From Atlantibacter hermannii (lineage in GTDB: Bacteria; Pseudomonadota; Gammaproteobacteria; Enterobacterales; Enterobacteriaceae): a stretch of 64,000 nt of DNA. The translations under genes were made by a program, and so were the position numbers. A model generated the notes under the pieces. That model did not search any database, had not been told where the DNA came from, and saw only the letters and a list, made by a program, of their open reading frames with translations. Location: assembly GCA_900635495.1 (NCBI GenBank), contig LR134136.1, forward strand, positions 2,976,001 to 3,040,000, written 5' to 3'. This document shows positions 1-10,003 of this stretch, in pieces; positions within the stretch are counted from its first letter, which is position 1, and each line of letters starts with the position of its first letter.

Positions 1-542
1 CAAGGCCCTGACCGTAGGTGTCTTTGTCATGAATAATGGCGACTTTCTTCGCTTTTAAGGTATCCAGAATATAATTCGCCGCGACGACGCCCTGCTGATC
101 GTCGCGCCCGCACATCCTGAACATCCCCGTAATGTCGCGCCTCGGTGATCTGCGGGTTTGTGGAGCCCGGCGTGATGGTCAGTATGCCCGCCTCGTCATA
201 CACCTCAGACGCAGGCATGGTGGATGAGGAGCAAAAATGGCCGACAACCGCCGAGACTTTGGCTTCATCCACCATCCGGTTCGCTACCGCCACCGCCTGC
301 TTGGGTTCGCAGGCGTCATCACCCTGCACCAGCACTATTTTCTCGCCTTTGATGCCGCCAGCGGCGTTGATATCTTCCGCCGCCTGGGTTGCGCCCTTCC
401 AGTATTGCGCGCCGTACGTTGCGTTCGGGCCGGTAAAAGGGCCAGCCACGCCAATTTTGATATCCGCCTGAGCATAAAATGCCGTGGTAAGGCAGCCCAT
501 CAGGGCAATCTGGAGCGGTAAACGTTTAGATTTCAAAGACAT
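1..542 (-). CDS. Branched-chain amino acid-type ABC transporter periplasmic binding protein, partial, frame-disrupted
   Basis: Periplasmic substrate-binding protein of the LivK/LivJ (Leu/Ile/Val) family, which hands ligand to an inner-membrane ABC importer. The start at 542 is followed by a signal peptide (about residues 1-26, ending near YAQA). The mature protein has typical family motifs: KIGVAGPFTGP, DINAAGGIKG, DDACEPKQAVAVANR and GHFCSSSTMPA. Near 117-120 the frame breaks: the expected DVFRMCGRDDQQGV continues only in another frame, which reads on to the window edge (VAIIHDKDTYGQG). The break fits a net -2 (or +1) indel, so it is either a pseudogene or a sequence error. The rest of the gene lies outside the window. 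No permease or ATPase genes are visible, so the ligand cannot be named. Confidence 0.8.
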
Positions 543-1035
543 TCGGATATTCCTCGCACTGTTCAGACACGGCGCCAGGGCTGGCGCAGGAAAAATCACA
601 GACTTCATCAGTACACGGGCTTTCGATCGAGCCGCGAACGGCTGGTAAGGCTTAAGCAAAAAACTCGCCATAACTTTACGCTGTGCGCCACACCAGGCGG
701 CATGGCGCGCAGCGAGTGCCGTTCAGGCCTGCTGACTAATCATTTAAGGAGATGAGTTTGCCATCACGTGGCTGGCTGGGATGCGCGGTTTCCGGACCGT
801 CCAGAATTTTAAACATAGCCGTACGCCCGTCAGGCTGCGCACTTTGCTGGTGCAAAACTGCGGCGAAGATCACCTCACTGACGCAGATTGTTCCGGGTTA
901 ACCAGGCGTTCAGACCGGTAAGCATTCATATGAATGAAGTTTTTAACAGTTGCTATTCAACATCTGTCTGTATTACTCCTGTGACATACTATCGGTAATG
1001 TTGCACCCGACAGTCTGCCGGGATAAGGAGAGATG
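543..1035. other. Intergenic region upstream of amn, with a possible small reading frame
   Basis: About 490 bases without a recognised gene. A short minus-strand frame at 736-873 (GTG start, 45 codons, ending in GKLISLND) has coding-like composition but matches nothing I recognise; it could be the 3' remnant of a lost gene. The amn promoter should lie around 940-1000 but I cannot pick its boxes with confidence. Confidence 0.4.
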
Positions 1036-2491
1036 ATGAACCAAGCCGTAGTAAGCCTGACGCCAGAACAGGCGCTGGATCAACTGGAAGCCCTTTATGA
1101 CCAGGCGGTGAACGCCCTGCGTGACGCCATTAGCCTGTATATTTCCGATGGAACCCTGCCGGATTCGGCGCAGCGCGCCAGCGGGTTGTTTGTCTATCCG
1201 CAGTTGCAGGTAAGCTGGGACGGCACTGCGGTTAATCCGAAAAAAACCCGCGCTTACGCCCGGTTTACCCATCCGGGCCGTTACACCACCACCATCACGC
1301 GCCCGTCGCTATTTCGCGCCTATCTCGCGGAACAGCTGGAATTGCTGTTCCACGATTACGGCGCGGTTATCGAAGTCTCGCCTTCGCCCCATGAAATTCC
1401 CTATCCCTATGTGATAGACGGCTCCGCGCTCACCCTGGATCGCTCCATGAGTGCGGGTCTGGCGCGCCATTTCCCCACCACCGAACTGGCGCAAATTGGC
1501 GATGAAACCGCCGATGGCATCTTCCACCCTACCGAGTTTTATCCGCTGTCGCATTTTGACGCGCGACGGGTGGATTTTTCGCTGGCGCGTCTGCGTCACT
1601 ACACCGGCACGCCGGTAGAACATTTCCAGCCGTTTGTGCTGTTTACCAACTACACCCGCTACGTTGATGAATTCGTGCGCTGGGGATGTAGCCAAATTCT
1701 CGACCCGGACAGCCCTTATATTGCGCTGTCCTGCGCCGGGGGGATCTGGATCACCGCCGATACCGAAGCGCCTGAGGAGGCCATCTCCGATCTCGCCTGG
1801 AAAAAACATCAGATGCCGGCATGGCACCTGATCACGCAGGACGGCCAGGGCATTACGCTGGTGAATATCGGCGTGGGGCCCTCCAACGCCAAAACCATTT
1901 GCGACCATCTGGCGGTGCTGCGCCCGGATGTCTGGATGATGATTGGTCACTGCGGCGGGCTGCGTGAAAGCCAGTCGATTGGCGATTACGTGCTGGCGCA
2001 CGCCTATCTGCGTGACGATCACGTCCTGGATGCGGTACTGCCGCCGGATATTCCGATCCCCAGCATTGCCGAGGTGCAGCGCGCCCCTGTATGACGCCAC
2101 CAAGCAGGTGAGCGGTATGCCGGGGGAGGAAGTTAAGCAGCGGCTGCGTACCGGTACGGTGGTGACCACCGACGATCGGAACTGGGAACTGCGCTACAGC
2201 GCTTCGGCGCTGCGCTTTAACCTGAGCCGCGCCGTGGCGATTGATATGGAAAGCGCCACCATCGCCGCACAGGGTTATCGCTTCCGGGTGCCTTATGGCA
2301 CGCTGCTGTGCGTGTCAGATAAACCGCTGCATGGCGAAATTAAACTCCCCGGCCAGGCAAACCGGTTTTACGAGGGCGCGATTTCCGAGCATTTGCAGAT
2401 TGGCATCCGGGCGATTGATTTACTCCGCGCCGAGGGTGACAGGCTGCATTCCCGTAAACTGCGCACCTTCAACGAACCACCGTTCCGCTAA
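1036..2491 (+). CDS. amn: AMP nucleosidase, frame-disrupted
   Basis: Cytoplasmic AMP nucleosidase, hydrolysing AMP to adenine and ribose 5-phosphate in purine salvage. The sequence aligns along its whole length with the E. coli enzyme (484 aa): an N-terminal AMP-binding domain (EIPYPYVIDGS, LDRSMSAGL, PTEFYPLSHFDARRVDFSLA) and a C-terminal nucleoside-phosphorylase-type domain (MIGHCGGLRESQ, AIDMESATIAAQGYRF). Two ATGs are adjacent; the second (1036) sits five bases after AAGGAG and gives exactly 484 aa, so it is preferred. An extra C in the run at 2084-2087 shifts the frame; the remainder (LYDATKQVSG to FNEPPFR) continues intact to 2491. Because everything else is conserved, this looks more like a homopolymer error than decay. 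Confidence 0.93.
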
Positions 2492-2627
2492 TTTTGCGGC
2501 CTCCGGGTGGGTCCACCCACCCGGAACGCGGGCAAGTTGTGGAATTAATCAGCAAACAGACTGAAAATCAAAAACAGGCTTTGACAACCCCAACAGGGCT
2601 CGTTACTATGCGCCCCGTTCACACGAT

Positions 2628-2703
2628 TCCTCTGTAGTTCAGTCGGTAGAACGGCGGACTGTTAATCCGTATGTCACTGGTTCGAGTCCAGTCAGAGGAG
2701 CCA
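2628..2703 (+). tRNA. tRNA-Asn (GTT anticodon)
   Basis: A 76-base cloverleaf with encoded CCA end. The acceptor stem is TCCTCTG/CAGAGGA, the anticodon GTT is at 2661-2663 within CTGTTAA, and the T arm contains GGTTCGAGTCC. It is essentially identical to the asnT/U/V/W tRNAs of E. coli. tRNA-Asn genes in this region are well-known integration sites, and accessory genes follow immediately downstream. Confidence 0.97.
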
Positions 2704-2710
2704 AATTTAG

Positions 2711-2746
2711 AAAAACCCGCTTAAGGAAACTTAAGCGGGTTTTTTG
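2711..2746 (+). terminator. Rho-independent terminator of tRNA-Asn
   Basis: A 12-bp perfect stem (AACCCGCTTAAG, GAAA loop, CTTAAGCGGGTT) followed by a T run, eight bases after the tRNA. Confidence 0.92.
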
Positions 2747-2927
2747 TTTATTTGCGCTCATCACCCCCCTGTATTGCCCTACCCCCATGTCCCTAAGTGA
2801 AACCCCTTCTTTTTTTATTTCTTTGATATTTATGGAAGAAATACGCAGTAAAGCGGCGTACTCTGATGGCCCCCACCAATAAGAATCACGTCGCGCGACA
2901 GCGTTCGCCTAACAGGATGTTGCATGT

Positions 2928-4049
2928 ATGCATGAATTATCTGAGCATTTTTTTCAGAAGCTTAACGCCATCGTCCCTCATGAATTAAAAGAGAGTAATT
3001 TTTTTAGTTCCGGCGGCACTGGCTATCTTGAAAACCCGACGTCAGATCTGATGGCGTTATTTATGGGAAGCCAGCATGACGTCCCGCCCTGGCTGCTTAA
3101 AGCCTTGATGGCGATCCTGAACGTCGACGCGGATATCGATGAACTCGACCTCACTTCGCTGGACGTTTGCCGCGAGGTGATAACAGCCGAAGGGAAATAC
3201 CTGGATATCGTCATTTATCATCAGGATTTCATTATTGGCATTGAGAACAAAACCCTCTCCGCCATCAACAACCCTTTTAGCAGCTATCAGCAGTACCTGG
3301 AGAGCCTTGTCGATAACGGTCAACCGGTGCACCTGTGCATTCTCGCCCCCGACAGACTTAACTGCCCGGCCGTGACCGAATGGCCGCTGCTGCGCTATTC
3401 ACAGTTGGTCGCCGCCGCCCGTAAGCGACTGGGCACTGACCAGGCGAACTATCCTTTCGGCAAATGGCACGTTTTTTACAATGAATTTCTCAATCACCTG
3501 CATGACTTAAGCGGAGTCGACAATACAATGGTTATGAATACGGAAAGCCAGGCCTTTGTGAACGAACATTTTTCCCTGCTGTTAAAAGCCAAAGACCTTC
3601 TGAAAGACTTTGAGCGCGCCATGATTGAAGAAGGTAAGCAAGCTCTTCAGGAACTGCTACCGGACAGTAATATTTCGCATCGCATCAACAACTGGGCATA
3701 TGATTATAAAGCTATTCATCTGATGCCTGACTGCTGGGGCGAAGGAAACACAGGCATTTCTCTGGTTTACTATCCTGACGAAGAGACGCAGCAGGTCCGT
3801 TATTACATCAATGGCTGGATTGGCATCAAGGATTATCCGCAACTGGAGACGTTACACCGCTGGGTTCTCGACAACAGCCCTCTCTCTACCTTCCTGCCTT
3901 CGGCGAATAAGGCTGACGCTGAAGTCACGCTGGATTCGAAGGAGCTGCTCCTGTCATACGGCACCCCGGACGGAACGCTTGATGCCGCCAGGCAGCTTAT
4001 GAAGGAGATGGTTACGTTTATTTCCGGCACCCTGCAAAAGCAGAAATAG
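2928..4049 (+). CDS. PD-(D/E)XK nuclease-superfamily protein
   Basis: A 373-aa protein of the PD-(D/E)XK nuclease superfamily (PDDEXK_4-like). The catalytic core is visible: E83 in a helix, D93 in GKYLDIVI, then E106-N107-K108 in IIGIENKT (the E-x-K half), followed by a YQQYL helix at about 119-123 typical of this fold. No recognised DNA-binding or helicase domain is attached, and the C-terminal 200 residues are not recognised. It stands alone directly downstream of tRNA-Asn and its terminator, a position used by integrated elements, so a role in phage defence or DNA processing is possible but not shown. The start at 2928 has only a weak upstream AGGA. Confidence 0.75.
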   Translation: MHELSEHFFQKLNAIVPHELKESNFFSSGGTGYLENPTSDLMALFMGSQHDVPPWLLKALMAILNVDADIDELDLTSLDVCREVITAEGKYLDIVIYHQDFIIGIENKTLSAINNPFSSYQQYLESLVDNGQPVHLCILAPDRLNCPAVTEWPLLRYSQLVAAARKRLGTDQANYPFGKWHVFYNEFLNHLHDLSGVDNTMVMNTESQAFVNEHFSLLLKAKDLLKDFERAMIEEGKQALQELLPDSNISHRINNWAYDYKAIHLMPDCWGEGNTGISLVYYPDEETQQVRYYINGWIGIKDYPQLETLHRWVLDNSPLSTFLPSANKADAEVTLDSKELLLSYGTPDGTLDAARQLMKEMVTFISGTLQKQK

Positions 4050-4058
4050 CGTCACTCG

Positions 4059-4084
4059 AAAGCCTGCCTCCGGGCGGGCTTTCT
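4059..4084 (+). terminator. Probable terminator after the nuclease-fold gene
   Basis: Hairpin AAAGCCTGCC / GGCGGGCTTT (one G-T pair) with a four-base loop, ten bases after the stop codon. The T tract is short. Confidence 0.6.
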
Positions 4085-4331
4085 GCTGAGCCTGCCCGAC
4101 TATTTGCCGACTCCCTCGTACTGCGCCCCCTCCGGTCAGCCGACATTTCTACCTGCGTTTTTAGCCTCTGTTCAAAAGCCTCGCACTTTCCCTCACACAG
4201 CCTTGATCGTCTTCCGGATTTACCGTGTTTAATCTTTTAATAAAGAACAAATAACAAGTCGGGCTTGCGGCGCGTGATACCCTTTTCCGGTGCACTAACC
4301 CTCTGGATTTCACCCGATTTTATGGTTCACT

Positions 4332-5093
4332 ATGCGTCCTGATAAGCTTTCACTCGTCCTGATGCTGGGCCTGGCGTTTACCTGCCAGCAGGCCTGCGCC
4401 ACCCACTCTTCCCGCCACGCCTCGCGGCCGCATGTTGAGCGCAGCTACGCGGCACGCCAGCGTATGTATAACCGCGCAAAGCTCTTCAAATTGTGGAAAG
4501 AAAAGAAACACAACGCAGAGAAAAACGTGGTGGTGGGCAATAAGACATCCAAAGCAGCGCTACGCACTAAAAACCGGTTGCTGGTGCGTGAACATCCGGA
4601 ATGGTTTCCCGGCCCTTACAATGTGCGCGATCATCACTGGGATCGTCTGCGCGACAGCGACGGCGAGCTTTACAGCGATCGCCTGCGTAACGCGACGGAC
4701 ATGATTGTCGATCGCCTGCAGGATCAACTGGGTAAGCCCTATGTCTGGGGCGGCACCTCGCCGACGCAGGGATTCGACTGCAGTGGGCTGGTGTTCTACG
4801 CCTATAACAAGCTGCTGGCCTCAAAGTTACCGCGCACCGCTAATGAGATGTATCACTACCGTCATGCGCGCCCCATCGCCCGACATGATTTAAAACGCGG
4901 GGACTTACTGTTTTTCGGTATCCATTCCGCAGGCGACCATGCCGATCATGTGGGGGTTTATCTCGGAGACGGTGATTTTATTGAAGCGCCACGTACCGGC
5001 TTAAACATCCGAATCAGTCATTTTGCCGATGATTTCTGGCAGGATCACTTCATTGGCGCACGCCGGATACTGACGGCTAACAATATCCTTTAA
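4332..5093 (+). CDS. yafL: NlpC/P60 family peptidoglycan hydrolase YafL
   Basis: Exported cysteine peptidase of the NlpC/P60 family, expected to cut peptide stems of peptidoglycan. It has 253 residues with a signal peptide at 1-23 (hydrophobic core LSLVLMLGLAF; no good lipobox). A charged linker follows (about 30-120), then the NlpC/P60 domain (about 120-250) with catalytic C150 in GFDCSGLVFYAY and H206 in DHVGVYLGDG. The central and C-terminal parts match E. coli YafL closely (SYAARQRM, LPRTANEMYHYR, FWQDHFIGARRIL). In E. coli K-12 yafL also lies close to the lfhA-lafU flagellar relic, as it does here, which supports the assignment. Confidence 0.88.
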   Translation: MRPDKLSLVLMLGLAFTCQQACATHSSRHASRPHVERSYAARQRMYNRAKLFKLWKEKKHNAEKNVVVGNKTSKAALRTKNRLLVREHPEWFPGPYNVRDHHWDRLRDSDGELYSDRLRNATDMIVDRLQDQLGKPYVWGGTSPTQGFDCSGLVFYAYNKLLASKLPRTANEMYHYRHARPIARHDLKRGDLLFFGIHSAGDHADHVGVYLGDGDFIEAPRTGLNIRISHFADDFWQDHFIGARRILTANNIL

Positions 5094-5109
5094 CCTGACG
5101 CCAGAACGC

Positions 5110-5146
5110 AAAAAGCCATCAATATTACTATTGATGGCTTTTTTAT
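5110..5146. terminator. Bidirectional terminator between yafL and lfhA
   Basis: Stem AAAAAGCCATCAATA / TATTGATGGCTTTTT with a four-base loop. It has a T run on the plus strand and A-rich left arm, so it can end transcription of both convergent genes. Confidence 0.9.
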
Positions 5147-5159
5147 TGAACGTTGTGCG

Positions 5160-6876
5160 TCAGGAGAGCGAACCCAGCACCTTGAGCTCCAGTTCATCCG
5201 GCACTTCATTATAGGAAAGCACTTGCAGCCCTGGCGCGAACAGTCGCGCATAGCGGGTCAGCAACGGACGCAATTGCGGCGCAACCAGCAGCACCGGCTC
5301 TTTCCCCGCCGCCTTCATTTGCTCTTTCGCCTGCGGCATGGTGTTCTGGAACTGACTTAACATATTCGGGTCCACCGGTACGCTGTCCAGCGCCACTTTA
5401 TTCGCCTGCTGAGTTTGATTCACCACCCCGAGCAACAGATTTTCAAGGTCATTTTGCAGGGTATACACCGACAGGGTCTGGTTTCTTACCAGCGGCGCGG
5501 CAATGCTGCGACGCAGCGCGAGACGCACGTCGGACGTCAGCAGCACCGTGTCTTTGGTGGTCGCGCTGCTGGCAACTAACACCGTGGCGATGGTGACGAT
5601 ATCCTTTAATGACACACCTTCCGTTAAAAGCTGGCGGTACACTTTCAGCAGTTGGCTGTAGTTCAGCGCGGCATTGAGATCTTCCGCAAGTCTGGGTGCC
5701 TGCGCGGCAAGACGATTATGCAGATGCGTGACGTCGTCATAGTTAAACAGCTCAGGAATATACTGGCGCACCACTTTATTGACATGGGTGGCAATCACGC
5801 TGGCGCAGTCGATCACCTGATACCCCAGATTTAGCGCCCGCGCTTTCTGATCGGGCTGGATCCAGGTGACCGGCATGCGGTAAGCCGGGTCCATGCCCAG
5901 GATGCCGTCAATCTCGCCATAGGTATCGCTGCCAGGCAACGCCATCAGGCGGTCGGCAGGCACATCGCCCTCCTCTGCCTGAATCCCGTTGATGTAGATG
6001 GCATATTGCGTCGGCTTCAGGCGGAAGTTCTCCCGGATGCGGATTTCCGGCAGCAACACGCCGCTGGTATCGGAAATCACCTGGCGCACGCCGCGCACCC
6101 GCTGGGTCAACGGGCCGCCCCGGTTTTTATCCACCAGCGACACCAGCTTATAACCGAGGCTCAGGCTTACCGGTTCGATTAACGGAATGGTCTCCCAGCT
6201 CACCGGCTGTTCAGGCGTCTCGACAATCGCTTTGCTGAGGTTTTCCAGGTTCTGCTCATTTTCGACCGAGGCCTGCGGTTGTTTACTCTGACGCCATGCG
6301 GCGTAGCCCAGCAGCAGGGTGAACAGTAAAAACGGCAGATGCGGCATCCCCGGCACCACTGCCAGCATAAACATAATGCCTGCGGCGGTGTAGAGAATGG
6401 CCGGGTTGGCCAGAAGCTGCCGCGCACATCCTGGGCGATATCGCCGTTATCACTGACGCGGGTAACAATCACCGCTGCGGCGGTGGATAACAGCAGCGAC
6501 GGGATTTATGCAACCAGGCCGTCGCCGATGGTCATCAGCACATACTGCTGAAACGCATCGGAGGCGCTGAGGTCGTATTTGAAAATCCCAATGCAAATCC
6601 CGCCGATCATGTTGATCGCCAGTATCATCATCCCGGCGATGGCGTCGCCGCGCACAAACTTGGACGCGCCGTCCATTGCACCGTAGAAATCCGCCTCGTT
6701 GGCGGTATCTTTACGCCGCGCCTGGGCCTGGGCCTGATTAATCAGCCCGGCGTTGAGATCGGCGTCAATCGCCATTTGCTTGCCGGGCATCGCATCAAGG
6801 GTAAAACGCGCCGAAACTTCGGAAATACGCTCCGCCCCTTTGGTCACAACGATGAAGTTAATCGTCAACAGCGTCA
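5160..6876 (-). pseudogene. lfhA: LfhA (FlhA-like Flag-2 export gate protein), truncated pseudogene
   Basis: Relic of the FlhA-family inner-membrane export-gate protein of the second (Flag-2, lateral-type) flagellar system. The retained part begins in a membrane helix just before NFIVVTKGAERISEVS and runs through DAMPGKQMAIDADL, AISKLLLST-type membrane segments and the whole cytoplasmic domain to VPDELELKVLGSLS. The N-terminal third of a normal FlhA (about 690 aa) is missing. Two further lesions are visible: an in-frame TAA where CAA is expected (near 6508, MTIGDGLVA-stop-IPSLLLS), and a one-base deletion near 6420 that moves the rest into another frame. Its 5' end abuts, head to head, the truncated lafU. 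Confidence 0.88.
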
Positions 6877-7685
6877 GCGAAAAGGATCGTCAGAAGATTG
6901 TCGCCGCGCTGAATGACGAGTCGATTTTTTCCGGCAACGGTATTTCGCCGCTCAATAATCTCGGCAAGATTGCCGTACTTGAGGCGGCGGGCAAACGCGA
7001 AACACTGCCGGTGCGCAAAGCGGAAATCGCCAGTGCGAATGCCGACGCCAGCGTGGATAAAAGCCAGGCGACGAAAGCAGCCCAGGCCAACGAAAAACGG
7101 GTCATTCTGAAAAACAAATCGGCACGGGAACTGGGCGAGCTGGCAACCGTGATTAACAGCATCGCTGAAAAAAGCCATATGCAAAGCAATATGGAGATGG
7201 AAATTGTTCCGCAGGGGCTGCGGATCCTGATTAAAGACGATCAGAATCGCAGTATGTTTGAACGCGGCAGCGCGAAAATTATGCCCTTCTTTAAAAAGCT
7301 GCTGGTCGAACTGGCCCCGGTGTTCGACTCACTGGATAACAAGCTGATTATCACTGGCCATACGGATGCCATGCAGTACAAAGACGGCGAGCGTTACAAC
7401 AACTGGAACCTCTCCGGGGACCGTGCGCTGTCGGCGCGCCGCGTGCTGGAGCAGGCCGGAATGCCCGTTGATAAAGTCATGCAGGTAAGCGCGATGTCAG
7501 ATCAGATGCTGCTGAACCAACAGGACCCCAACGGCGCAGAAAACCGCCGGATTGAAATCATGATCCTGACGCATTCCGCCTCCGATACGCTGTATCAGTT
7601 CTTTGGCGAGAAAGGAGAAAAAGTGGTGAAACCCGCCGTCAAACGCCTGGAGGAAAGCAGCCGCGACAACTCCAAAATAGGTTAA
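6852..7685 (+). pseudogene. lafU: LafU (MotB-like Flag-2 stator protein), 5'-truncated
   Basis: C-terminal part of the MotB-family stator protein LafU of Flag-2, which would bind peptidoglycan through an OmpA-like domain. The ORF can start at ATG 6852 inside the lfhA overlap (MKLIVNSVSEKDRQK). The N-terminal membrane anchor and plug of MotB are missing, so the protein could not form a stator. The OmpA/MotB domain is intact: LIITGHTDAMQY, NWNLSGDRALSARR, NRRIEIMIL. E. coli K-12 carries a comparable lfhA/lafU remnant left by deletion of the roughly 40-kb Flag-2 locus. The 294 bases between its stop and the next gene hold nothing I can identify. Confidence 0.85.
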
Positions 7686-7979
7686 GGAACCCGATGCGCC
7701 AGACGGGAGAATGCCCTGTGGCTTAGCGGTGATGGGGGGAACCCAGGCAGGGTTGAACCGGTTTAAACACCCGGTCTCTCAGCAGGGTTCGCCGATGGGG
7801 ATCTGACCCGCAATGCAGAAACCATGCTTTTAAAACAATGTTCCGAAAAATAGAGACATGGATTCCAGAGATGGTAACGGACGCTTGCGCGGTGTGGGCG
7901 CGCTCATACACTTTCACAAGGAAGTCTTAAAACACGTTGGCCCCGCCCTCACCTTATGCCCTTTTGCGCAGGAGTCCTA

Positions 7980-8889
7980 ATGATGACTACCCCACTGTTT
8001 CACGGCGTTATTCCCCCGGTCGCGACACTGTTTGATGATAACGGACGCTTCTCCCCTGAGGAGCAAGGCCGACTCATTGAGCGCCTTGTGGAAAGCGATG
8101 TCGACGGTCTGTTTTTCCTTGGCAGCGCCGGCGAATTCGCGCATATGTCTGACGCGCTGCGTCAGGAAATAGCCGAGTGTTGTATTAAGCAGGTGGCGGG
8201 ACGCAAACCGGTGCTGATCGGTATTGGGCATTCCGGAACACAGCAGGCGATCGAACTGGGCTTACATGCTCAGCGCTGCGGCGCAGACGGGGTGGTGGCG
8301 ATTAATCCGTTTTATAATCCGCTGAGCGAAAGCAATTTACTCGCCCACTTCCAGCGCCTCAGCGCGGCCCTGGAGCTGCCGGTGCTGCTGTATAATTTCC
8401 CGGCGCTGACGGGGCAATCGCTGCCGGTGTCGGTGATTGTCGAACTGGCGAAAACCTGCCCGAACATCGTCGGGCTGAAAGACACGGTGGATACCCTGTC
8501 CCATATCCGCGAAACCCTGGCCGCCGTCAAGCCGGTGCGACCGGATTTCGCCGTCTTTGCCGGATATGATGAGTACCTGTTTGGCACGCTCATCCTCGGC
8601 GGCGATGGCTGTATTCCCGCCAGCGCCAACTTCGCGCCACAGCTGACCTGCGGCATCCTCAAAGCGTACCGGGAACAGGATTACGCCCGGGCGGTTGCGC
8701 TCCAGCAACGCCTGTCATTAATCCCGCCGCTGTACAGCATCGATCTGCCCTTCTATAACGCCATCAAATATGCGTTGCAGCTCACCGGACTGGGATATTT
8801 CCTGCAACAGCCTGCCCCCCGCGTCGCCGTTAACCGATGCGATGAAAGCGCAAATTAAAGGGATTTTGCAGCAAAGCGGCGTGATCTGA
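7980..8889 (+). CDS. Dihydrodipicolinate synthase / N-acetylneuraminate lyase family aldolase, frame shift near the end
   Basis: Class I TIM-barrel aldolase of the DapA/NanA/YagE family, forming a Schiff base with a pyruvate-type substrate. Visible motifs are GSAGEF (about 48-53), Y138 in LLYNFPALTG and the Schiff-base lysine K167 in IVGLKDT. Sequence outside these motifs is closer to YagE/YjhH-type 2-keto-3-deoxy sugar acid aldolases than to DapA, but the substrate cannot be deduced and no sugar-catabolic genes are nearby. GGAG at 7971-7974 serves ATG 7980 or 7983. A C6 run at 8815-8820 has one base too many: the native C-terminus (PLTDAMKAQIKGILQQSGVI) reads in the next frame to 8889, while the literal frame ends at 8858. 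Confidence 0.82.
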
Positions 8890-8895
8890 CCGATA

Positions 8896-8914
8896 CCGCC
8901 GTCCTGGACGGCGG
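8896..8914. terminator. GC-rich hairpin between convergent genes
   Basis: Perfect 8-bp stem CCGCCGTC / GACGGCGG with a three-base loop, between the aldolase gene and cobT stops. There is no clear T tract in either direction, so terminator function is tentative. Confidence 0.5.
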
Positions 8915-8944
8915 ATCGTCTGCGGATGCAGCCTCCCGGGTCGA

Positions 8945-9992
8945 CTACAGCTGAATATTGCTCTCCGCCAGGCTGCCCATATCGGTATACACGGCGCAGG
9001 CGGCATCCACCAGGTGCATAGCCAGCGCCGCGCCGCTGCCTTCCCCGAGGCGCATGCCCATATGCAGGTAAGGCTCAAGGCCCAGCGCGTTTAATGCAAT
9101 CGCGGTGCCCTTTTCAGCAGAAAAATGCGAAGGGATAAGATAGGGTTTCACCGCCGGAGCGATCCTGCAGGCTGCGAGGGCGGACGCATAAGAAAGAAAG
9201 CCGTCCAGGACCACCGGCAAACCGCAGCGGGCTGCGCCCAGGATCACGCCCGTCATGCCCAGCAGATCGTAACCGCCGACTTTCGCCAGTACGTCTACCC
9301 CCGTCCCGGGCATCGGGTTGATTCACCGCAATCGCCTGTTGCACAACCGCGATTTTATGCGCCATTTTATCCTGCGGAAAATTGGCACCCGCGCCTACTA
9401 CCTCTGCGGGCTCCGCACCGGCGAGAACGCTTATCATCGCCGCGGCTGGCGTGGTGTTAGCCATCCCCAGTTCGCCCACGCCAAACACCTTAACGCCCTG
9501 TTGGGCCAGTTCGCTGGTATGGCTGATGACGCGGGCAAGTAACGCATTCGCCACCGCGCCGGACATCGCCGGTTCGCGGGCGATGTTACCGCTGCCGCGT
9601 GCGACTTTCAGACTCAGAATGCCCGGCAGCGGATCGCTGTCGATGCCGATATCAATCACATGCACTAGCGCGCCCGCCTGTTTCGCCAGCACGCACACGC
9701 CGGTATTGTTACGCAGCATATTCATGGTCTGGATCGCGGTTACCGCTTTTGGCGAAAGGGTGACCTGTTCGTCATACACGCCGTGGTCGGCGCACATAAC
9801 GATAATCGCCTTTTTGAAGTCCTGGTCCATGCCCTTCAGCCCTGGCATCCCGGCCAGTTGCACGGCGAGGCTTTCCAGGCGGCCTAAACTGCCGGGCGGC
9901 TTTAACAAGCCATCAAGATGCGTCTGGGCATCGCGCATGGCAGCCGCATTCAGCGGCGGGATATCACAAATCAATGAGGCCAGTGTGTCCAT
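8945..9992 (-). CDS. cobT: Nicotinate-nucleotide--dimethylbenzimidazole phosphoribosyltransferase, frame-disrupted
   Basis: CobT activates 5,6-dimethylbenzimidazole to its alpha-ribotide for the lower ligand of cobalamin. The expected length of about 350 aa is reached when both frames are joined. Motifs: LLKPPGSLGRLE near the N-terminus, MCADHGVYDEQVT, FGVGELGMANTTPA, GYDLLGMTGVILG and the C-terminal LHMGMRLGEGSGA region with the catalytic Glu. A run of five C on the plus strand at 9298-9302 (five G in the gene) has one base too many and breaks the frame after NQPDARDG; the downstream sequence resumes as VDVLAKVGG in the next frame. It follows cobS by 11 bases in one operon. Confidence 0.92.
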
Positions 9993-10003
9993 GGTTTCTC
10001 TCG

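Noticed and set aside
145..521. Plus-strand reading frames at the left end
   Set aside because: They are antisense to the binding-protein gene, whose minus-strand translation has clear family motifs.
940..1000. Pho box upstream of amn
   Set aside because: E. coli amn is PhoB-controlled and CTGTCTG and CTGTGAC occur here, but their spacing does not fit the 11-base period of a Pho box.
2704..9000. Search for a second copy of the tRNA-Asn 3' end as an attachment site
   Set aside because: No convincing direct repeat was found by eye, and no integrase gene is present, so an integrated element cannot be delimited.
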